This document shows, one piece after another, positions 1-10,104 of a stretch of 64,000 nucleotides of DNA (the first letter of the stretch is position 1; each line of letters begins with the position of its first letter). The position numbers and the translations under genes were made by a program. The notes under the pieces are model-generated. The model did not search any database. It had not been told where the DNA came from and saw nothing but the letters and a program-made list of their open reading frames with translations. This DNA comes from CBDAUN01 sp965214615 (GTDB taxonomy: Bacteria; Pseudomonadota; Gammaproteobacteria; Arenicellales; JAJDZL01): contig OZ243952.1 of the NCBI GenBank assembly GCA_965214615.1, forward strand, positions 372,001 through 436,000, read 5' to 3'.

Positions 1-289
1 CCGATCGCGACAGGCGGTCGTGGAAGCGGTCGAGTTGCCTCGGGTTGAGCGAATGCACCGCATGGTCTTGTTCCATCATTGCCTCGACAACCGGGGCGTG
101 AGGCGTTTCGATCGCGACTGCGACAGTCGTGCCGCGGGCGTTGTGCGTGAGCCACTGGCCCAGTTCGCCCAGCCCTTGGCCGTGGCCGAAGCTGCGTTCG
201 GCAACGGTTTTGCCGTGATTGTCAATCAGGCATGCCTGGTGGGTTTCATATCCCCAGTCAATGCCGACGAAATAGTCATAGTGTGTCAT
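1..289 (-). mobile_element. IS110-family transposase, N-terminal part (runs off the window)
   Basis: Reading leftwards from an ATG, the frame stays open to the window edge (96 codons). It begins with the VGIDWG motif of the RuvC-like DEDD domain. Further in, the phrases VAVAIE and LNPRQLDRF match the N-terminal half of IS110 transposases. A strong ribosome site (GGAGG, 6 bases before the ATG) fixes the start. In this family the DEDD domain and a C-terminal serine-containing domain together form the recombinase, which is guided by an RNA encoded in the element's non-coding end. The C-terminal half and the right end of the element lie outside the window, so whether it is intact cannot be judged. 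Confidence 0.9.
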
Positions 290-298
290 TGCTTGCCT

Positions 299-437
299 CC
301 GGCATGAAAGCGTGTTGGCTGAATAGCCTTGCAGCCACGGCTGCCGCCGGGAACGATGCGGAACGTCGTGGAACACCGCGTGGGGAACGGCATCAGTACG
401 GAGGCTCTGCTGCCGGAGGTCCTGTCGCGTACCTCCG
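299..437 (-). ncRNA. Candidate IS110 bridge RNA (left-end non-coding region)
   Basis: Between the transposase start and the neighbouring repair gene lie three consecutive stem-loops, read on the minus strand. The first is a 7-bp hairpin (CGGAGGT/ACCTCCG, 414-420 with 431-437). The second is a loop closed by GATGC/GCATC (355-359 with 390-394). The third is a loop closed by CCGGC/GCCGG (299-303 with 346-350). Bridge RNAs of IS110-group elements have this order: a 5' stem-loop, then the target-binding loop, then the donor-binding loop, all upstream of the transposase. The pairings are visible in the sequence; the RNA identity is inferred. The 5' hairpin overlaps the last codons of the adjacent gene. 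Confidence 0.45.
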
Positions 438-1124
438 TTGGCGTTGACGCTCCAGGTGCTTGAGCGCTTCGCGCCGGCTCAGCGTGGAGAGCCCGGGATG
501 CGCGTCCACGAACGCCGTCACCCATCCAGGATCGGTCTTGGAGTACTCGCGGAGTGCCCAGCCGATACCCTTGCGAAGAAAGAACTCCGGGTGACCGATA
601 GACGGCTGGATCGCGTCGGCGAGCAGGTTTGGGTCCGTCCCTTGTTTCGCGCGGAGTTGGGCGAGAATCGCGGTTCGCCGCTTCCAGATGTTGCTGTCCC
701 TCGCCCACTCCCGGAGGATGGCCTTCATCGGGCGGGGATGTGCGGCGAGCATGGCCCCCACTCCGCGGCCGGCAATCGCGTCCACGTAATCCCACCAGGC
801 GCCGGTGACCACCATCTCCTCGATCATGGGAAGGCGCACCGGCTCGAGCCAGCTCGAATAGCGTCGGAAGAGCAGCAATTCGATCGCCGCGTAGCGTTCC
901 TCGCGGTGGGCGGCCTGGCGCCAGAGGTCGAGAATAGCCGCCTCCCAAGTGTCGGCGTCCGGCAGCGGTTGCCTCGCGAACACGCCGCTCGCAATGCGGC
1001 GGCTTTGCGGCACGCTCACGCCCAGGTAGGGCATGTCCGATTTCATGTACGCCTGCTGCTGCGGTGCCCTGACCGGGTCGGCGGCATCGCGGAGGGCGGC
1101 AATGACGGATTCTCGAATGTTCAT
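393..1124 (-). CDS. AlkD-like DNA alkylation repair protein, 3' end altered by IS insertion
   Basis: A 243-residue all-helical protein of the HEAT-repeat DNA alkylation repair (AlkD) family. Members remove bulky or positively charged alkylated bases from DNA. The family-typical stretches WWDYVD (about residue 113), DSNIWKRRTAIL (about 143) and FFLRKGIGWALREYS (about 182) are present. Members usually end soon after a SxREALKHL-like sequence; here that falls near residue 222. The remaining roughly 20 residues are Arg/Pro-rich and coincide with the presumed left end of the IS110 element, so the stop codon is probably supplied by the IS. The start is an ATG with no strong ribosome site. GC-rich codon use sets it apart from genes to the right. 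Confidence 0.8.
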   Translation of the reverse strand: MNIRESVIAALRDAADPVRAPQQQAYMKSDMPYLGVSVPQSRRIASGVFARQPLPDADTWEAAILDLWRQAAHREERYAAIELLLFRRYSSWLEPVRLPMIEEMVVTGAWWDYVDAIAGRGVGAMLAAHPRPMKAILREWARDSNIWKRRTAILAQLRAKQGTDPNLLADAIQPSIGHPEFFLRKGIGWALREYSKTDPGWVTAFVDAHPGLSTLSRREALKHLERQRQRRYATGPPAAEPPY

Positions 1125-1145
1125 CCCCCGACCGGGTCGCTCTCT

Positions 1146-1289
1146 TCAGCGCACGCCCTTTGGCGCGCCCGCGCCGACCTCCGCCGCGATGCGGTAGTCT
1201 GTGCTGGAGTTGCTTCGGCCTCCGCTTTCGAAGCGCACATTCGGCACCAGTGCGCCGAGAATCTCGATGAGGTGCTGGTCGGCGTTCAT
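1146..1289 (-). CDS. Small hypothetical ORF upstream of the AlkD-like gene
   Basis: A 47-codon frame starting at ATG (MNADQHLIEILGALV...) and ending 21 bases before the AlkD-like start codon. Codon use is GC-rich like its neighbour. I do not recognise the product. It could be a short leader gene co-transcribed with the repair gene or the remnant of a longer gene. There is no clear ribosome site. Confidence 0.25.
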   Translation of the reverse strand: MNADQHLIEILGALVPNVRFESGGRSNSSTDYRIAAEVGAGAPKGVR

Positions 1290-1361
1290 GTGTTAGCGGT
1301 TACTATGCACCAAGTATTCGAAGGGGTCTTTACGCCCGCGGCCATGGGTCCATTCCAGTGT

Positions 1362-1383
1362 AGGTGTACTGAAGGTGTACCGA
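1362..1383. repeat. Tandem 11-bp direct repeat beside tRNA-Phe
   Basis: AGGTGTACTGA is followed immediately by AGGTGTACCGA: two 11-bp copies with one mismatch. They sit about 50 bases beyond the 3' end of the tRNA-Phe gene, on the GC-rich side. Short tandem repeats next to a tRNA 3' end can be arm-type binding sites left by a tyrosine integrase, but no integrase gene is present here. Confidence 0.45.
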
Positions 1384-1429
1384 ATGACACGAGGAATAAA
1401 GGAGGGATGCCTTATTTCATTGATAAATA

Positions 1430-1505
<76 letters not shown>

Positions 1506-1669
1506 GAACGTGCGGGCAGATTATATCTGCCCGCAGGTTTTCCTACGGGCGCAATCATCATCCCGTTTGCATAAAACCTGCAATAGCGCGCAATTGTATT
1601 GCAACTGGCGAAATCGCGCAATCCGCTTGATTCGCGCTCTTTGAGAATTTGAAAAACCAAGCGGCCGCA
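1506..1669. other. Intergenic, nothing recognised
   Basis: Non-coding stretch between tRNA-Phe and the stop codon of the DUF4143-type ATPase. It would hold the tRNA promoter (minus strand), but I cannot place clear -35 and -10 elements. Confidence 0.4.
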
Positions 1670-2884
1670 TCAAATCAGCTGGGCGAGAAATGTCTTCGCC
1701 GGGACGATAACCGGCCGATGCAATTCAAAACAGTCCCGTTCGATAAATTCCATATCGAACGCTACCTGAAAGGCATGCTCGGCCTGAGTCTGGCATTGGA
1801 AATATTCGAGCGATTTGGATAGTTTTGCCTTCTTGCTATGCTTTACCTCGACCAGGAACCAAGGAGAATTGTTACGCGTTACCAGAAAATCGACTTCCCG
1901 TTTCTGCTTGTCGCGAACGAAGTACAGAGCAAACTGGCCATGTCCAGCTTCGGACCAGCATTGAACCAGCTTAAGCAAAGCGCTCGCCGTCATATTCTCG
2001 ATGCGGGCGCCAGGGTCTTCAATTTCCGACCAGTCCCATAGGTAGTACTTGGACTCCTTGCGCAATGCCCGCGCCACATTGGCGTGCCACGGCCTTACAG
2101 CAAAGCAGAAATACAAGGACTCCAATGTGGAAATCCAGCGCCGGACCGTGTCAACCGAGACGCGAACCGTCCTGGCAAGGTAGGAATAGCTGGTGAGTTG
2201 CCCGACCTGCTGCCGCAATAGTTCAGCAACAATCTCGAGTTGCCCGATTTCCTGAATACGTGTCAGTTCCCGCAAGTCTTCCCTCAAAAGATGTTCGCGG
2301 CGCAAGGAACTCCATCGATGATGGAATCTTTGGGAGTTTTTCAAGAACGGTTCCGGAAATCCGCCAAACCTGCACAGCGCTTCCCATATTGAATGGTCAA
2401 TTTCCCGAGGTTCACGATTGATCGCAGGCTGTACTGCAGCGCTATTGCATTCAGCGACCGAAAGCGGGTGCAGCGTATACGGAAAGTAGCGTCCCATCAA
2501 ACTGTCTCCGCCGCGTCTGGATACTTGAAGCGATGCGCTGCCGGTTACCAGCACATGCACCAAAGACTCATGTTGATCGAAAAATCCCTTCAGAAATTCT
2601 CTCCAGTATCGATATTTGTGCAATTCATCGAAAATACAAAGGGGCTGTGTTTCAGCTAATCTTTCCAATCCAAGCTGTTCAGCAATAACTTTGGGTCCTT
2701 CCAAGATCCTCCTTCGATCGGATTGATCATCCCAATTCATATAATGATATTGAGAAAAAGAGCTTCCAACGCTATTGGCAAGGGTGGTTTTTCCAACCTG
2801 CCTTGGACCTGAAATGAACAGCATCTGTCGATTCTGCCCATAGTGGTCCAGAATCTCAGAAATTAAGAATCTCTTGATGACCAT
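1670..2884 (-). CDS. AAA_14/DUF4143 family ATPase
   Basis: A 404-residue protein with Walker A GPRQVGKTT (about residue 26), Walker B CIFDELHK (about 83) and a sensor-like VTGSASLQV (about 112). A C-terminal DUF4143 region follows, with the nuclease-like core VDFLVTR...FLVEVKHSKK (about residues 330-350). The length is normal for these ATPases, which often occur as single, sporadically distributed genes of unknown function. The family resembles the archaeal/bacterial ATPases whose C-terminal domain has a PD-(D/E)XK-like fold. The start is an ATG directly next to an AT-rich region with nested inverted repeats, suggesting autoregulation. Base composition is more AT-rich than neighbouring genes, consistent with acquisition by transfer. 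Confidence 0.85.
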   Translation of the reverse strand: MVIKRFLISEILDHYGQNRQMLFISGPRQVGKTTLANSVGSSFSQYHYMNWDDQSDRRRILEGPKVIAEQLGLERLAETQPLCIFDELHKYRYWREFLKGFFDQHESLVHVLVTGSASLQVSRRGGDSLMGRYFPYTLHPLSVAECNSAAVQPAINREPREIDHSIWEALCRFGGFPEPFLKNSQRFHHRWSSLRREHLLREDLRELTRIQEIGQLEIVAELLRQQVGQLTSYSYLARTVRVSVDTVRRWISTLESLYFCFAVRPWHANVARALRKESKYYLWDWSEIEDPGARIENMTASALLKLVQCWSEAGHGQFALYFVRDKQKREVDFLVTRNNSPWFLVEVKHSKKAKLSKSLEYFQCQTQAEHAFQVAFDMEFIERDCFELHRPVIVPAKTFLAQLI

Positions 2885-2891
2885 TATCTAA

Positions 2892-2941
2892 ATAATCGTA
2901 ATAAAGTTATGACTATTTTACGATTATATTTAATATAGTCA
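2892..2941. promoter_or_regulatory. AT-rich control region with nested inverted repeats
   Basis: A perfect 10-bp inverted repeat, ATAATCGTAA (2892-2901) with TTACGATTAT (2918-2927), interleaves with a 7-bp pair, TGACTAT (2910-2916) and ATAGTCA (2935-2941). It begins 8 bases upstream of the DUF4143-type ATPase start codon, so it covers the expected promoter and operator. The binding protein is not identifiable. Confidence 0.5.
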
Positions 2942-3092
2942 GTGTTTTCAAATTACTCAAATTGATGCAGTTCAGTACATGCCGGTCTCAACATTTGCTG
3001 TGATTGGCGTTACCTTTTGCTTCGGTGAAATACCATCAAAGACTACAATTGGGAACTGATAGCCCGAAATTTCAGGTGCCGAAAGTTTGACC

Positions 3093-3266
3093 ATGATCCG
3101 TTTGCACTGTATTGAGCTCCGCATCTGCCAGGTTCGTCGCGACAAATTGCATGCGCTGAGCGAAGGTCGCCAATTCGGTGATTCACAACTGGCCAGCGTC
3201 CATGTTCCGACAGCTGCCTGGTTAGTTTTACCGTTTGCCGCCCGCATGACACCAATCGGCGATTGA
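3093..3266 (+). CDS. Small hypothetical ORF before the flavin monooxygenase
   Basis: A 57-codon frame starting at ATG and ending 23 bases before the monooxygenase start. The peptide (MIRLHCIELRICQVRRDKLH...) is protein-like but unknown to me and has no clear ribosome site. It may be a leader or a decayed gene. Apart from the inverted repeats near 2.9 kb and this frame, I see nothing in the 2885-3289 gap. Confidence 0.2.
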   Translation: MIRLHCIELRICQVRRDKLHALSEGRQFGDSQLASVHVPTAAWLVLPFAARMTPIGD

Positions 3267-3289
3267 TTGTTCAAGCCCAGAAACACCTT

Positions 3290-4432
3290 ATGAATATTGG
3301 CATACTTGGCGCCGGACCGGCCGGACTGTATGCGGCCATTTTGCTGAAACGCAACTTTCCGCATTGCAGCGTGCGGGTCTTTGAGCAAAATCCCGATAAC
3401 GCCACCTGGGGGTTCGGGGTCGTATTCTCAGAATCTGCTCTGACCTTTCTTCGAAGCGATGACCCCGAGACAGCGGATCTAATTGAGCCGCATATGGAAA
3501 CGTGGAACGAGATCCGGGTCTCTCATCCCGAAGAGACTGTCACCATTGACGGCATCGGCTTCAGTGCGATCGGTCGCCTAAAGCTGCTGCAATTGCTACA
3601 GCAGCGCGCTGCTGATTTTGGCGTGTTCCCGCGCTTTCGGCAGAAACTTGAAGATCTCTCGGCTTTCGATGACTGCGATCTTGTCATCGGTGCAGACGGG
3701 CTGAACTCGCTCGTGCGCGCCAGCGAACAGGATCAGTTTAGCGAGACGATTTCCATCGTCCCTAATTGGTTTTGCTGGTACGGTTCCGATCGTCCCTTTC
3801 AAGCGCTGACGCAGACATTCAAGGCGACCCGGTACGGCTGCTTCAATGCGCACCACTACCGCTTCGCAAAGGACCGCAGCACATTCATCGTCGAGTGCGA
3901 TGAGGCGGCGTTTCGACTTGCGGGCTTTTCCGGCATGCGCGAGTCGGAACATCGTGCGCTGTGCGAGAAGATATTCGCTGATACCCTGGATGGCGGCAAA
4001 CTGATCGTAAATCGATCTGTCTGGCGCCAGTTCCCCCACCTGGTCAACCGCAGGTGGCATAGCGGCAACCGCGTTCTGGTTGGAGATGCCCTGCACACGA
4101 TGCACTACTCGATCGGGTCCGGCACCCGACTCGCGCTGGAAGATGCAATCGCACTGGTCAAGGCGCTCAGGGAAGAAGCCCTCGATGTATCCAAGGCGCT
4201 CCCCCGATATGAGAAACAGCGCCGTCCCGCACTGGATAAATTTGCACGCGCCGCCCTAAGTTCGGCAAAATGGTACGACCGCTTTGCCGACCGCATGGCG
4301 CTGGCGCCATGGGAATTCGCGCTCAGCTACATGATGCGTTCCGGGCGCATGCCTGCGGACAGGCTTCGAGCGATGTCGCCAAAGTTCGCTGCCGGGCTTG
4401 ACCGGCGCGGAATTCGGATAGACGAGGACTAG
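3290..4432 (+). CDS. FAD-dependent aryl-CoA monooxygenase (salicylyl/anthraniloyl-CoA hydroxylase type)
   Basis: 380 residues. The N-terminal FAD-binding loop is GAGPAG (residues 7-12). Typical of the group are WGFGVVFSESAL (about 49), the DG-type motif LVIGADGLNS (about 132) and the second FAD motif VLVGDALHTMHYSIGSG (about 265). The whole length matches the monooxygenase half of bifunctional salicylyl-CoA 5-hydroxylase / 2-aminobenzoyl-CoA monooxygenase. The C-terminal old-yellow-enzyme-like domain of the bifunctional forms is absent. It is followed 62 bases later by an aryl-CoA ligase, which supports a CoA-thioester substrate. ATG at 3290 is chosen because the FAD motif then begins at residue 7, as in the family. 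The exact substrate is inferred. Confidence 0.8.
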   Translation: MNIGILGAGPAGLYAAILLKRNFPHCSVRVFEQNPDNATWGFGVVFSESALTFLRSDDPETADLIEPHMETWNEIRVSHPEETVTIDGIGFSAIGRLKLLQLLQQRAADFGVFPRFRQKLEDLSAFDDCDLVIGADGLNSLVRASEQDQFSETISIVPNWFCWYGSDRPFQALTQTFKATRYGCFNAHHYRFAKDRSTFIVECDEAAFRLAGFSGMRESEHRALCEKIFADTLDGGKLIVNRSVWRQFPHLVNRRWHSGNRVLVGDALHTMHYSIGSGTRLALEDAIALVKALREEALDVSKALPRYEKQRRPALDKFARAALSSAKWYDRFADRMALAPWEFALSYMMRSGRMPADRLRAMSPKFAAGLDRRGIRIDED

Positions 4433-4494
4433 GCGTTCGAAGCGAAGACAGAAATCTCGCCTGAACAGTTCGATCAAAAGACAGATACAAGACA

Positions 4495-6060
4495 ATGCAC
4501 GAACCGACACCGGAACAGATTGCCGAAACAGTCGGCTTCAAGCTGCCGGAGCAATACAATGCATCCAGGCTGCTTTGGGATAATTCGCGCTCCAATGCCG
4601 ACCGCATTGCGGTGATTCACGACTCCGGATCATGGACCTACGGCGAGATGATCGACGAGGCGGCGCGCATCGGCAATCTGCTTGCCGAGTCTTGCGCCCC
4701 TGCAGATCGCGTGCTGCTGGTGATGGACGATGAGCCCGCATATCCGGCAGCCGTAATGGGGTGCATGCGCGCAGGCTTCGTGCCTGTTCTGATCAACACT
4801 CTGTCACCCAAAGATCTGATCGCCTACTTTCTAAAGGACTGCTCGGCGACGGCTGCAATAGTCTCCGAAGCGTTCGAATCTGCGCTCAGCGATGACCTGA
4901 TTGCGGATGCTCCTTGCCGCATCGTCGTTAAGGCCCGGCAGCGTCCATGGCGATCGAAATCCTCTGTGCTGCCCGAATATCCCGTATTTCGAACGGACCC
5001 TGCATTCTGGATGTATTCGTCGGGGTCGACCGGCCGGCCCAAAGGCATTATCCACCTGCATCAGGACGCTCCGTATACGGCCGAAACCTACGGCGCAAGC
5101 ATTCTGAAGCTGCGCGATACAGACATCTGCCTTTCGATTCCGAAAATCTTTTTTGCATACGGATTCGGAAACTCTGTGACATTCCCGATGAGCCGCGGGG
5201 CGGGCGCAGTACTGCTATCCGGACGTCCCACTGCCGAACGCATATTCGATCAGATTGCACGGCATCGCCCGACGGTTCTGTTTGCACTGCCGACGCTTTA
5301 TACGGCGCTGATGCATCATCGCCTCGCCGAAGCGGCTGATTTGGGGTCTGTACGGCTGTGCATTTCTGCGGCCGAAACTCTTTCCGAAGAACTGTCCCGA
5401 AGGTGGCAGGAGCGATTCGGGCTGAAGATTATCGAAGGACTTGGCTCGACAGAAATGCTGCACATCTACCTTTCCAACGATGAGATGCGGCAAAAGCCCG
5501 GGTCGGCAGGGCGCGCAGTGCCCGGCTATGCGGTAAAGCTGATTGATGCCGACAGCGGCCACCGAGTCGATTCGGGCAGCGAAGGCGTGATGTGCGTGCG
5601 CGGACTTTCAGCAACGCGAACCTACTGGAATCACCCGAACAAGACGGCTGACACCTTGGGCGGCGGATGGGTCAGGACAGGGGACTGCTTTTCAAGGGAC
5701 GACGACGGGTTCTACTTTTTCAAGGGCCGTTCGGACGACTTGGTCAAAGTGTCAGGGCAATGGGTCTATCCGATGGAAATCGAAACCGCGCTGAACGAGC
5801 ATCCGCACGTCAAGGAATGCTGCGTGCAGGCATACGAACTTGACGACCGGCGCCAGTCGATCAAGGCATGGGTCGTGCTTGCCGAAGGGGTTTGCGGCGA
5901 TTGCGATACAACGCGGCAGCTTCAAGATTTTGCAAAGTCAAAGCTTCTGCCGCACAAGTATCCGCGGGAAATCATCTATCTGGAAATGCTGCCGAAGACG
6001 GGTACGAACAAAATTGACCGTCAGGCGCTAAAGAGCATCGAAGCGCCGGCAAGTCCGTAA
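4495..6060 (+). CDS. Benzoate/2-aminobenzoate-CoA ligase family protein
   Basis: 521 residues of the ANL superfamily (adenylate-forming ligases). The P-loop-like motif is YSSGSTGRPKGIIH (about 173-186), the A5 motif is EGLGSTEMLH (about 317) and the A7 motif GGWVRTGD is near 399. The C-terminal lysine is in PKTGTNKIDRQ near residue 502. The N-terminal pattern and length fit benzoate-CoA ligase-type enzymes, which activate aromatic carboxylates with ATP and CoA. Together with the preceding monooxygenase it would turn an aromatic acid such as salicylate or anthranilate into a hydroxylated aryl-CoA. No thioesterase or ring-cleaving dioxygenase lies nearby, so the onward route is unknown. Confidence 0.88.
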   Translation: MHEPTPEQIAETVGFKLPEQYNASRLLWDNSRSNADRIAVIHDSGSWTYGEMIDEAARIGNLLAESCAPADRVLLVMDDEPAYPAAVMGCMRAGFVPVLINTLSPKDLIAYFLKDCSATAAIVSEAFESALSDDLIADAPCRIVVKARQRPWRSKSSVLPEYPVFRTDPAFWMYSSGSTGRPKGIIHLHQDAPYTAETYGASILKLRDTDICLSIPKIFFAYGFGNSVTFPMSRGAGAVLLSGRPTAERIFDQIARHRPTVLFALPTLYTALMHHRLAEAADLGSVRLCISAAETLSEELSRRWQERFGLKIIEGLGSTEMLHIYLSNDEMRQKPGSAGRAVPGYAVKLIDADSGHRVDSGSEGVMCVRGLSATRTYWNHPNKTADTLGGGWVRTGDCFSRDDDGFYFFKGRSDDLVKVSGQWVYPMEIETALNEHPHVKECCVQAYELDDRRQSIKAWVVLAEGVCGDCDTTRQLQDFAKSKLLPHKYPREIIYLEMLPKTGTNKIDRQALKSIEAPASP

Positions 6061-6129
6061 TTGGCGGGCGCCGTGTCAGGGCATGGTCGTTGACACATAC
6101 AACCGTCAGCCAATCAAGGCGCGTCAAGC

Positions 6130-6408
6130 CTATGTTTCATCGTCTGGCGGCGTGTAGCCTTCGGCTACATCGAATCCGCCTTCGAAAAAGTACTTTTCCA
6201 TTTGTTCGCTCAAGTAGCTTCGGTGCTCGGAATTCCCCATGCTGAGCCTCTTTTCGTTGATCAGCATGGTCTGATGCCTGAGCCACCCTTGCCAGGCTTC
6301 CATCGATATGTGGTCAAAGATGCGCTGGCCAAGCGGTCCCGGCACAGGCGCAAAACCAAGTCCGGGACATTCCCTTCCGAGCTTTTGGCAAAATACGGTT
6401 CGAGTCAT
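6130..6408 (-). CDS. yggX: Probable Fe(2+)-trafficking protein YggX
   Basis: 92 residues starting MTRTVFCQKLGRE, with the conserved Cys at position 7 and family phrases LGQRIFDHIS, TMLINEKRLSM and FFEGGFDVAEGYTPPDD. YggX is a small cytosolic protein linked to iron trafficking and protection of Fe-S clusters against oxidation. The ATG at 6408 is preferred over an upstream in-frame start because the family begins MxRTVFC. It lies 128 bases downstream of mutY on the same strand, the classic mutY-yggX pairing, which fits because MutY carries an Fe-S cluster. Confidence 0.95.
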   Translation of the reverse strand: MTRTVFCQKLGRECPGLGFAPVPGPLGQRIFDHISMEAWQGWLRHQTMLINEKRLSMGNSEHRSYLSEQMEKYFFEGGFDVAEGYTPPDDET

Positions 6409-6536
6409 AAGGCAGTCTGCGAATACGTGTCCGCTGTCAGGAGCTTCGCACGTATATTCAAGTTGAAAGTGCAACGATTCTATTCTAATTCGCCATTGCA
6501 GTCATCAAAATCTTACTTCATCATGCGGCACTGTCG

Positions 6537-7622
6537 TTAAGGCTTTTGCTCCTGCCCGGTACGCAGCGCCTTCAATATCATGCCGACTGGCGCCGGAATT
6601 CCAGCTTCCAGGGCATCGCCGACAGCAAAGAGCCGTACGTCGCGCTTGCGCGGCAAGGTGCCAGATGCTTGAACAATGGTGCATGGCTGAGGGGTAATGG
6701 TCAGACGCAGGTGCGTCAGTCGATGTTCAATTGAAGGCAGCGGCGGATCGGGCCGGATTTGAATTGCGTAGTCCCGCAGGAACCATTGCCGCAGCCCGTC
6801 CAAGGACCCGCAATGCTCCGGGAAGCTCCACAGCCCGCCCCAAATACCGCTGGTCGGACGTCTTTCAAGCAGTACCCGCCCCTCGTCGTCGGTTGCAATC
6901 ACCATGGTGAAGGATTTTGCTGTCGATTTGCGATTTTTTGCCTTGACAGGAAAATCGCTTTGCGTGCCGGCAAGGCGCGCGCCGCAGATGCTGCGCAGCG
7001 GACAAGCGCCGCAGGAAGGATTGCGAGGCAGGCAGACCGTGGCGCCGACATCCATGATCGCCTGAGTGAATTCGGCGCATCCGACTTGCGGGGTAAGCTC
7101 CTGCGCAATCGTCCACAAGCGCCTTGTCCTGGCCGAATCCGACTCCTCGTCCACCTTGAACACTCTCGAATACACGCGTTTGGCATTGCCGTCCAGAATG
7201 GGCTCGCTCAGCCCGAACGCCAAGGCGCAAATGGCGCCGGCTGTCGAACGGCCGATCCCGGGCAGCCTGGTCAGTTCGGAAACGCTGGCCGGAAAGGTGC
7301 CGTTCAGCTCGAATTCAATGATTTGCGCCGTCTTGTGCAGATTGCGCGCTCTGGAGTAGTAGCCCAGTCCCGCCCATTCGCCCAATACCTCATCGACATC
7401 TGCGCCTGCCAGTTCGGAGATTGCGGGAAATTTGGCGATAAACTTCGCAAAATAGGGAATGACCGTCCTTGCCTGAGTTTGCTGCAGCATGATTTCCGAT
7501 ACCCAGACCCGGTAAGGGTCGTTGCTCTGTGCCCATGGCAGGGATCTGCGGTTTTCCTCGGCATGCCAGCGCAGCAGAAGTTCTGCAAACCGGTGAATTT
7601 CTGACGGACTTTGTTTCTGCAT
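6537..7622 (-). CDS. mutY: A/G-specific adenine DNA glycosylase MutY
   Basis: 361 residues. MutY removes adenine mispaired with 8-oxoguanine. Visible features are the catalytic Glu region WVSEIMLQQTQ, the helix-hairpin-helix LPGIGRSTAGAI with Asp in ILDGN, and the [4Fe-4S] motif C-x6-C-x2-C-x5-C (CLPRNPSCGACPLRSIC). A C-terminal Nudix-like domain for 8-oxoG recognition includes GIWGGLWSFPE. A longer reading from a TTG at 7742 exists, but the family starts near the ATG at 7622. No strong ribosome site separates the options. It is divergent from xthA, another base-excision-repair gene. Confidence 0.95.
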   Translation of the reverse strand: MQKQSPSEIHRFAELLLRWHAEENRRSLPWAQSNDPYRVWVSEIMLQQTQARTVIPYFAKFIAKFPAISELAGADVDEVLGEWAGLGYYSRARNLHKTAQIIEFELNGTFPASVSELTRLPGIGRSTAGAICALAFGLSEPILDGNAKRVYSRVFKVDEESDSARTRRLWTIAQELTPQVGCAEFTQAIMDVGATVCLPRNPSCGACPLRSICGARLAGTQSDFPVKAKNRKSTAKSFTMVIATDDEGRVLLERRPTSGIWGGLWSFPEHCGSLDGLRQWFLRDYAIQIRPDPPLPSIEHRLTHLRLTITPQPCTIVQASGTLPRKRDVRLFAVGDALEAGIPAPVGMILKALRTGQEQKP

Positions 7623-7756
7623 GGGTAAGGGCTGCATCGATTCAACAGCGAAACTGTGCGACTTTCCGCTATTATCTGCGATGGCATTGACTTCGGTGCG
7701 ACTGGCGGTCGCCGAAAGACTTGATGTCCCTTTCTTGAACAAAACGTCACATTCAG

Positions 7757-8511
7757 ATGAAAATTGTCACATTCAATGCAAACGGCATCCGCTCTGCCGC
7801 TAGAAAAGGATTCTATTCGTGGCTGTCGCAGACCGCCCCGGATGTGGTCTGCATTCAGGAACTCAAAGCGCAGCCGGATCAGCTGGAAGACGAATTGTTT
7901 TCGCCCGCCGGCTATCGCAGATACCTGCACTGCGCCGAAAAGAAAGGATACAGCGGTGTCGGGATCTATACGCGTGCGAAGCCGGACAGGACGCTGACCG
8001 GCATCGGATGGCCGGATTTTGACTCAGAGGGCCGATTTGCAAGGATCGATTTCGACAAGCTTTCGATCATTTCGATCTACATGCTTTCGGGCAGCAGTTC
8101 GGATGAGCGCCAGATGATCAAGGAAGTCATGCTGGAACGCCTGAAAGCCGTGCTGACCGACTATCGAAATCAGGACCGCGAATTCATTGTGTGCGGCGAT
8201 TTGAACATCGCGCACAAGCCGATTGACATTCGCAACTGGAAGGGCAATCGGAACAACTCCGGGTTCCTTCCCCAGGAGCGGGCGTGGATGGACTGGCTGA
8301 TTGATTCGGCAGGCTATGTGGATGCGTTTCGCGTAGTCGACACGCGTCCTGGACAATATACATGGTGGTCTAATCGCGGTCAGGCCTATGCCAAGAACGT
8401 GGGATGGCGTCTTGACTACCAGATTGTGACACCGGCGCTGCGACGCCGGGTCCTGGAAGCTTCAATCTATACGGAAACCAAGTTCTCCGATCACGCGCCG
8501 CTGGTCATTGA

Positions 8512-8533
<22 letters not shown>
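7757..8533 (+). CDS. xthA: Exodeoxyribonuclease III
   Basis: 258 residues of the ExoIII/AP-endonuclease (EEP) family: a 3'-5' exonuclease and apurinic-site endonuclease in base-excision repair. Catalytic motifs are intact: N-terminal TFNANGIRSA, metal-binding Glu in CIQELKAQ (residue 34), the Asp/Asn pair in CGDLNIAHKPIDIRN (about 151) and C-terminal SDHAPLVID. It is transcribed divergently from mutY with a 134-base gap. Its last 22 bases overlap the 3' end of the convergent permease gene. Confidence 0.96.

Positions 8534-10104
<1,571 letters not shown>

Noticed and set aside
2972..3388. 138-codon minus-strand frame
   Set aside because: Overlaps the start of the flavin monooxygenase and has no recognisable motif.
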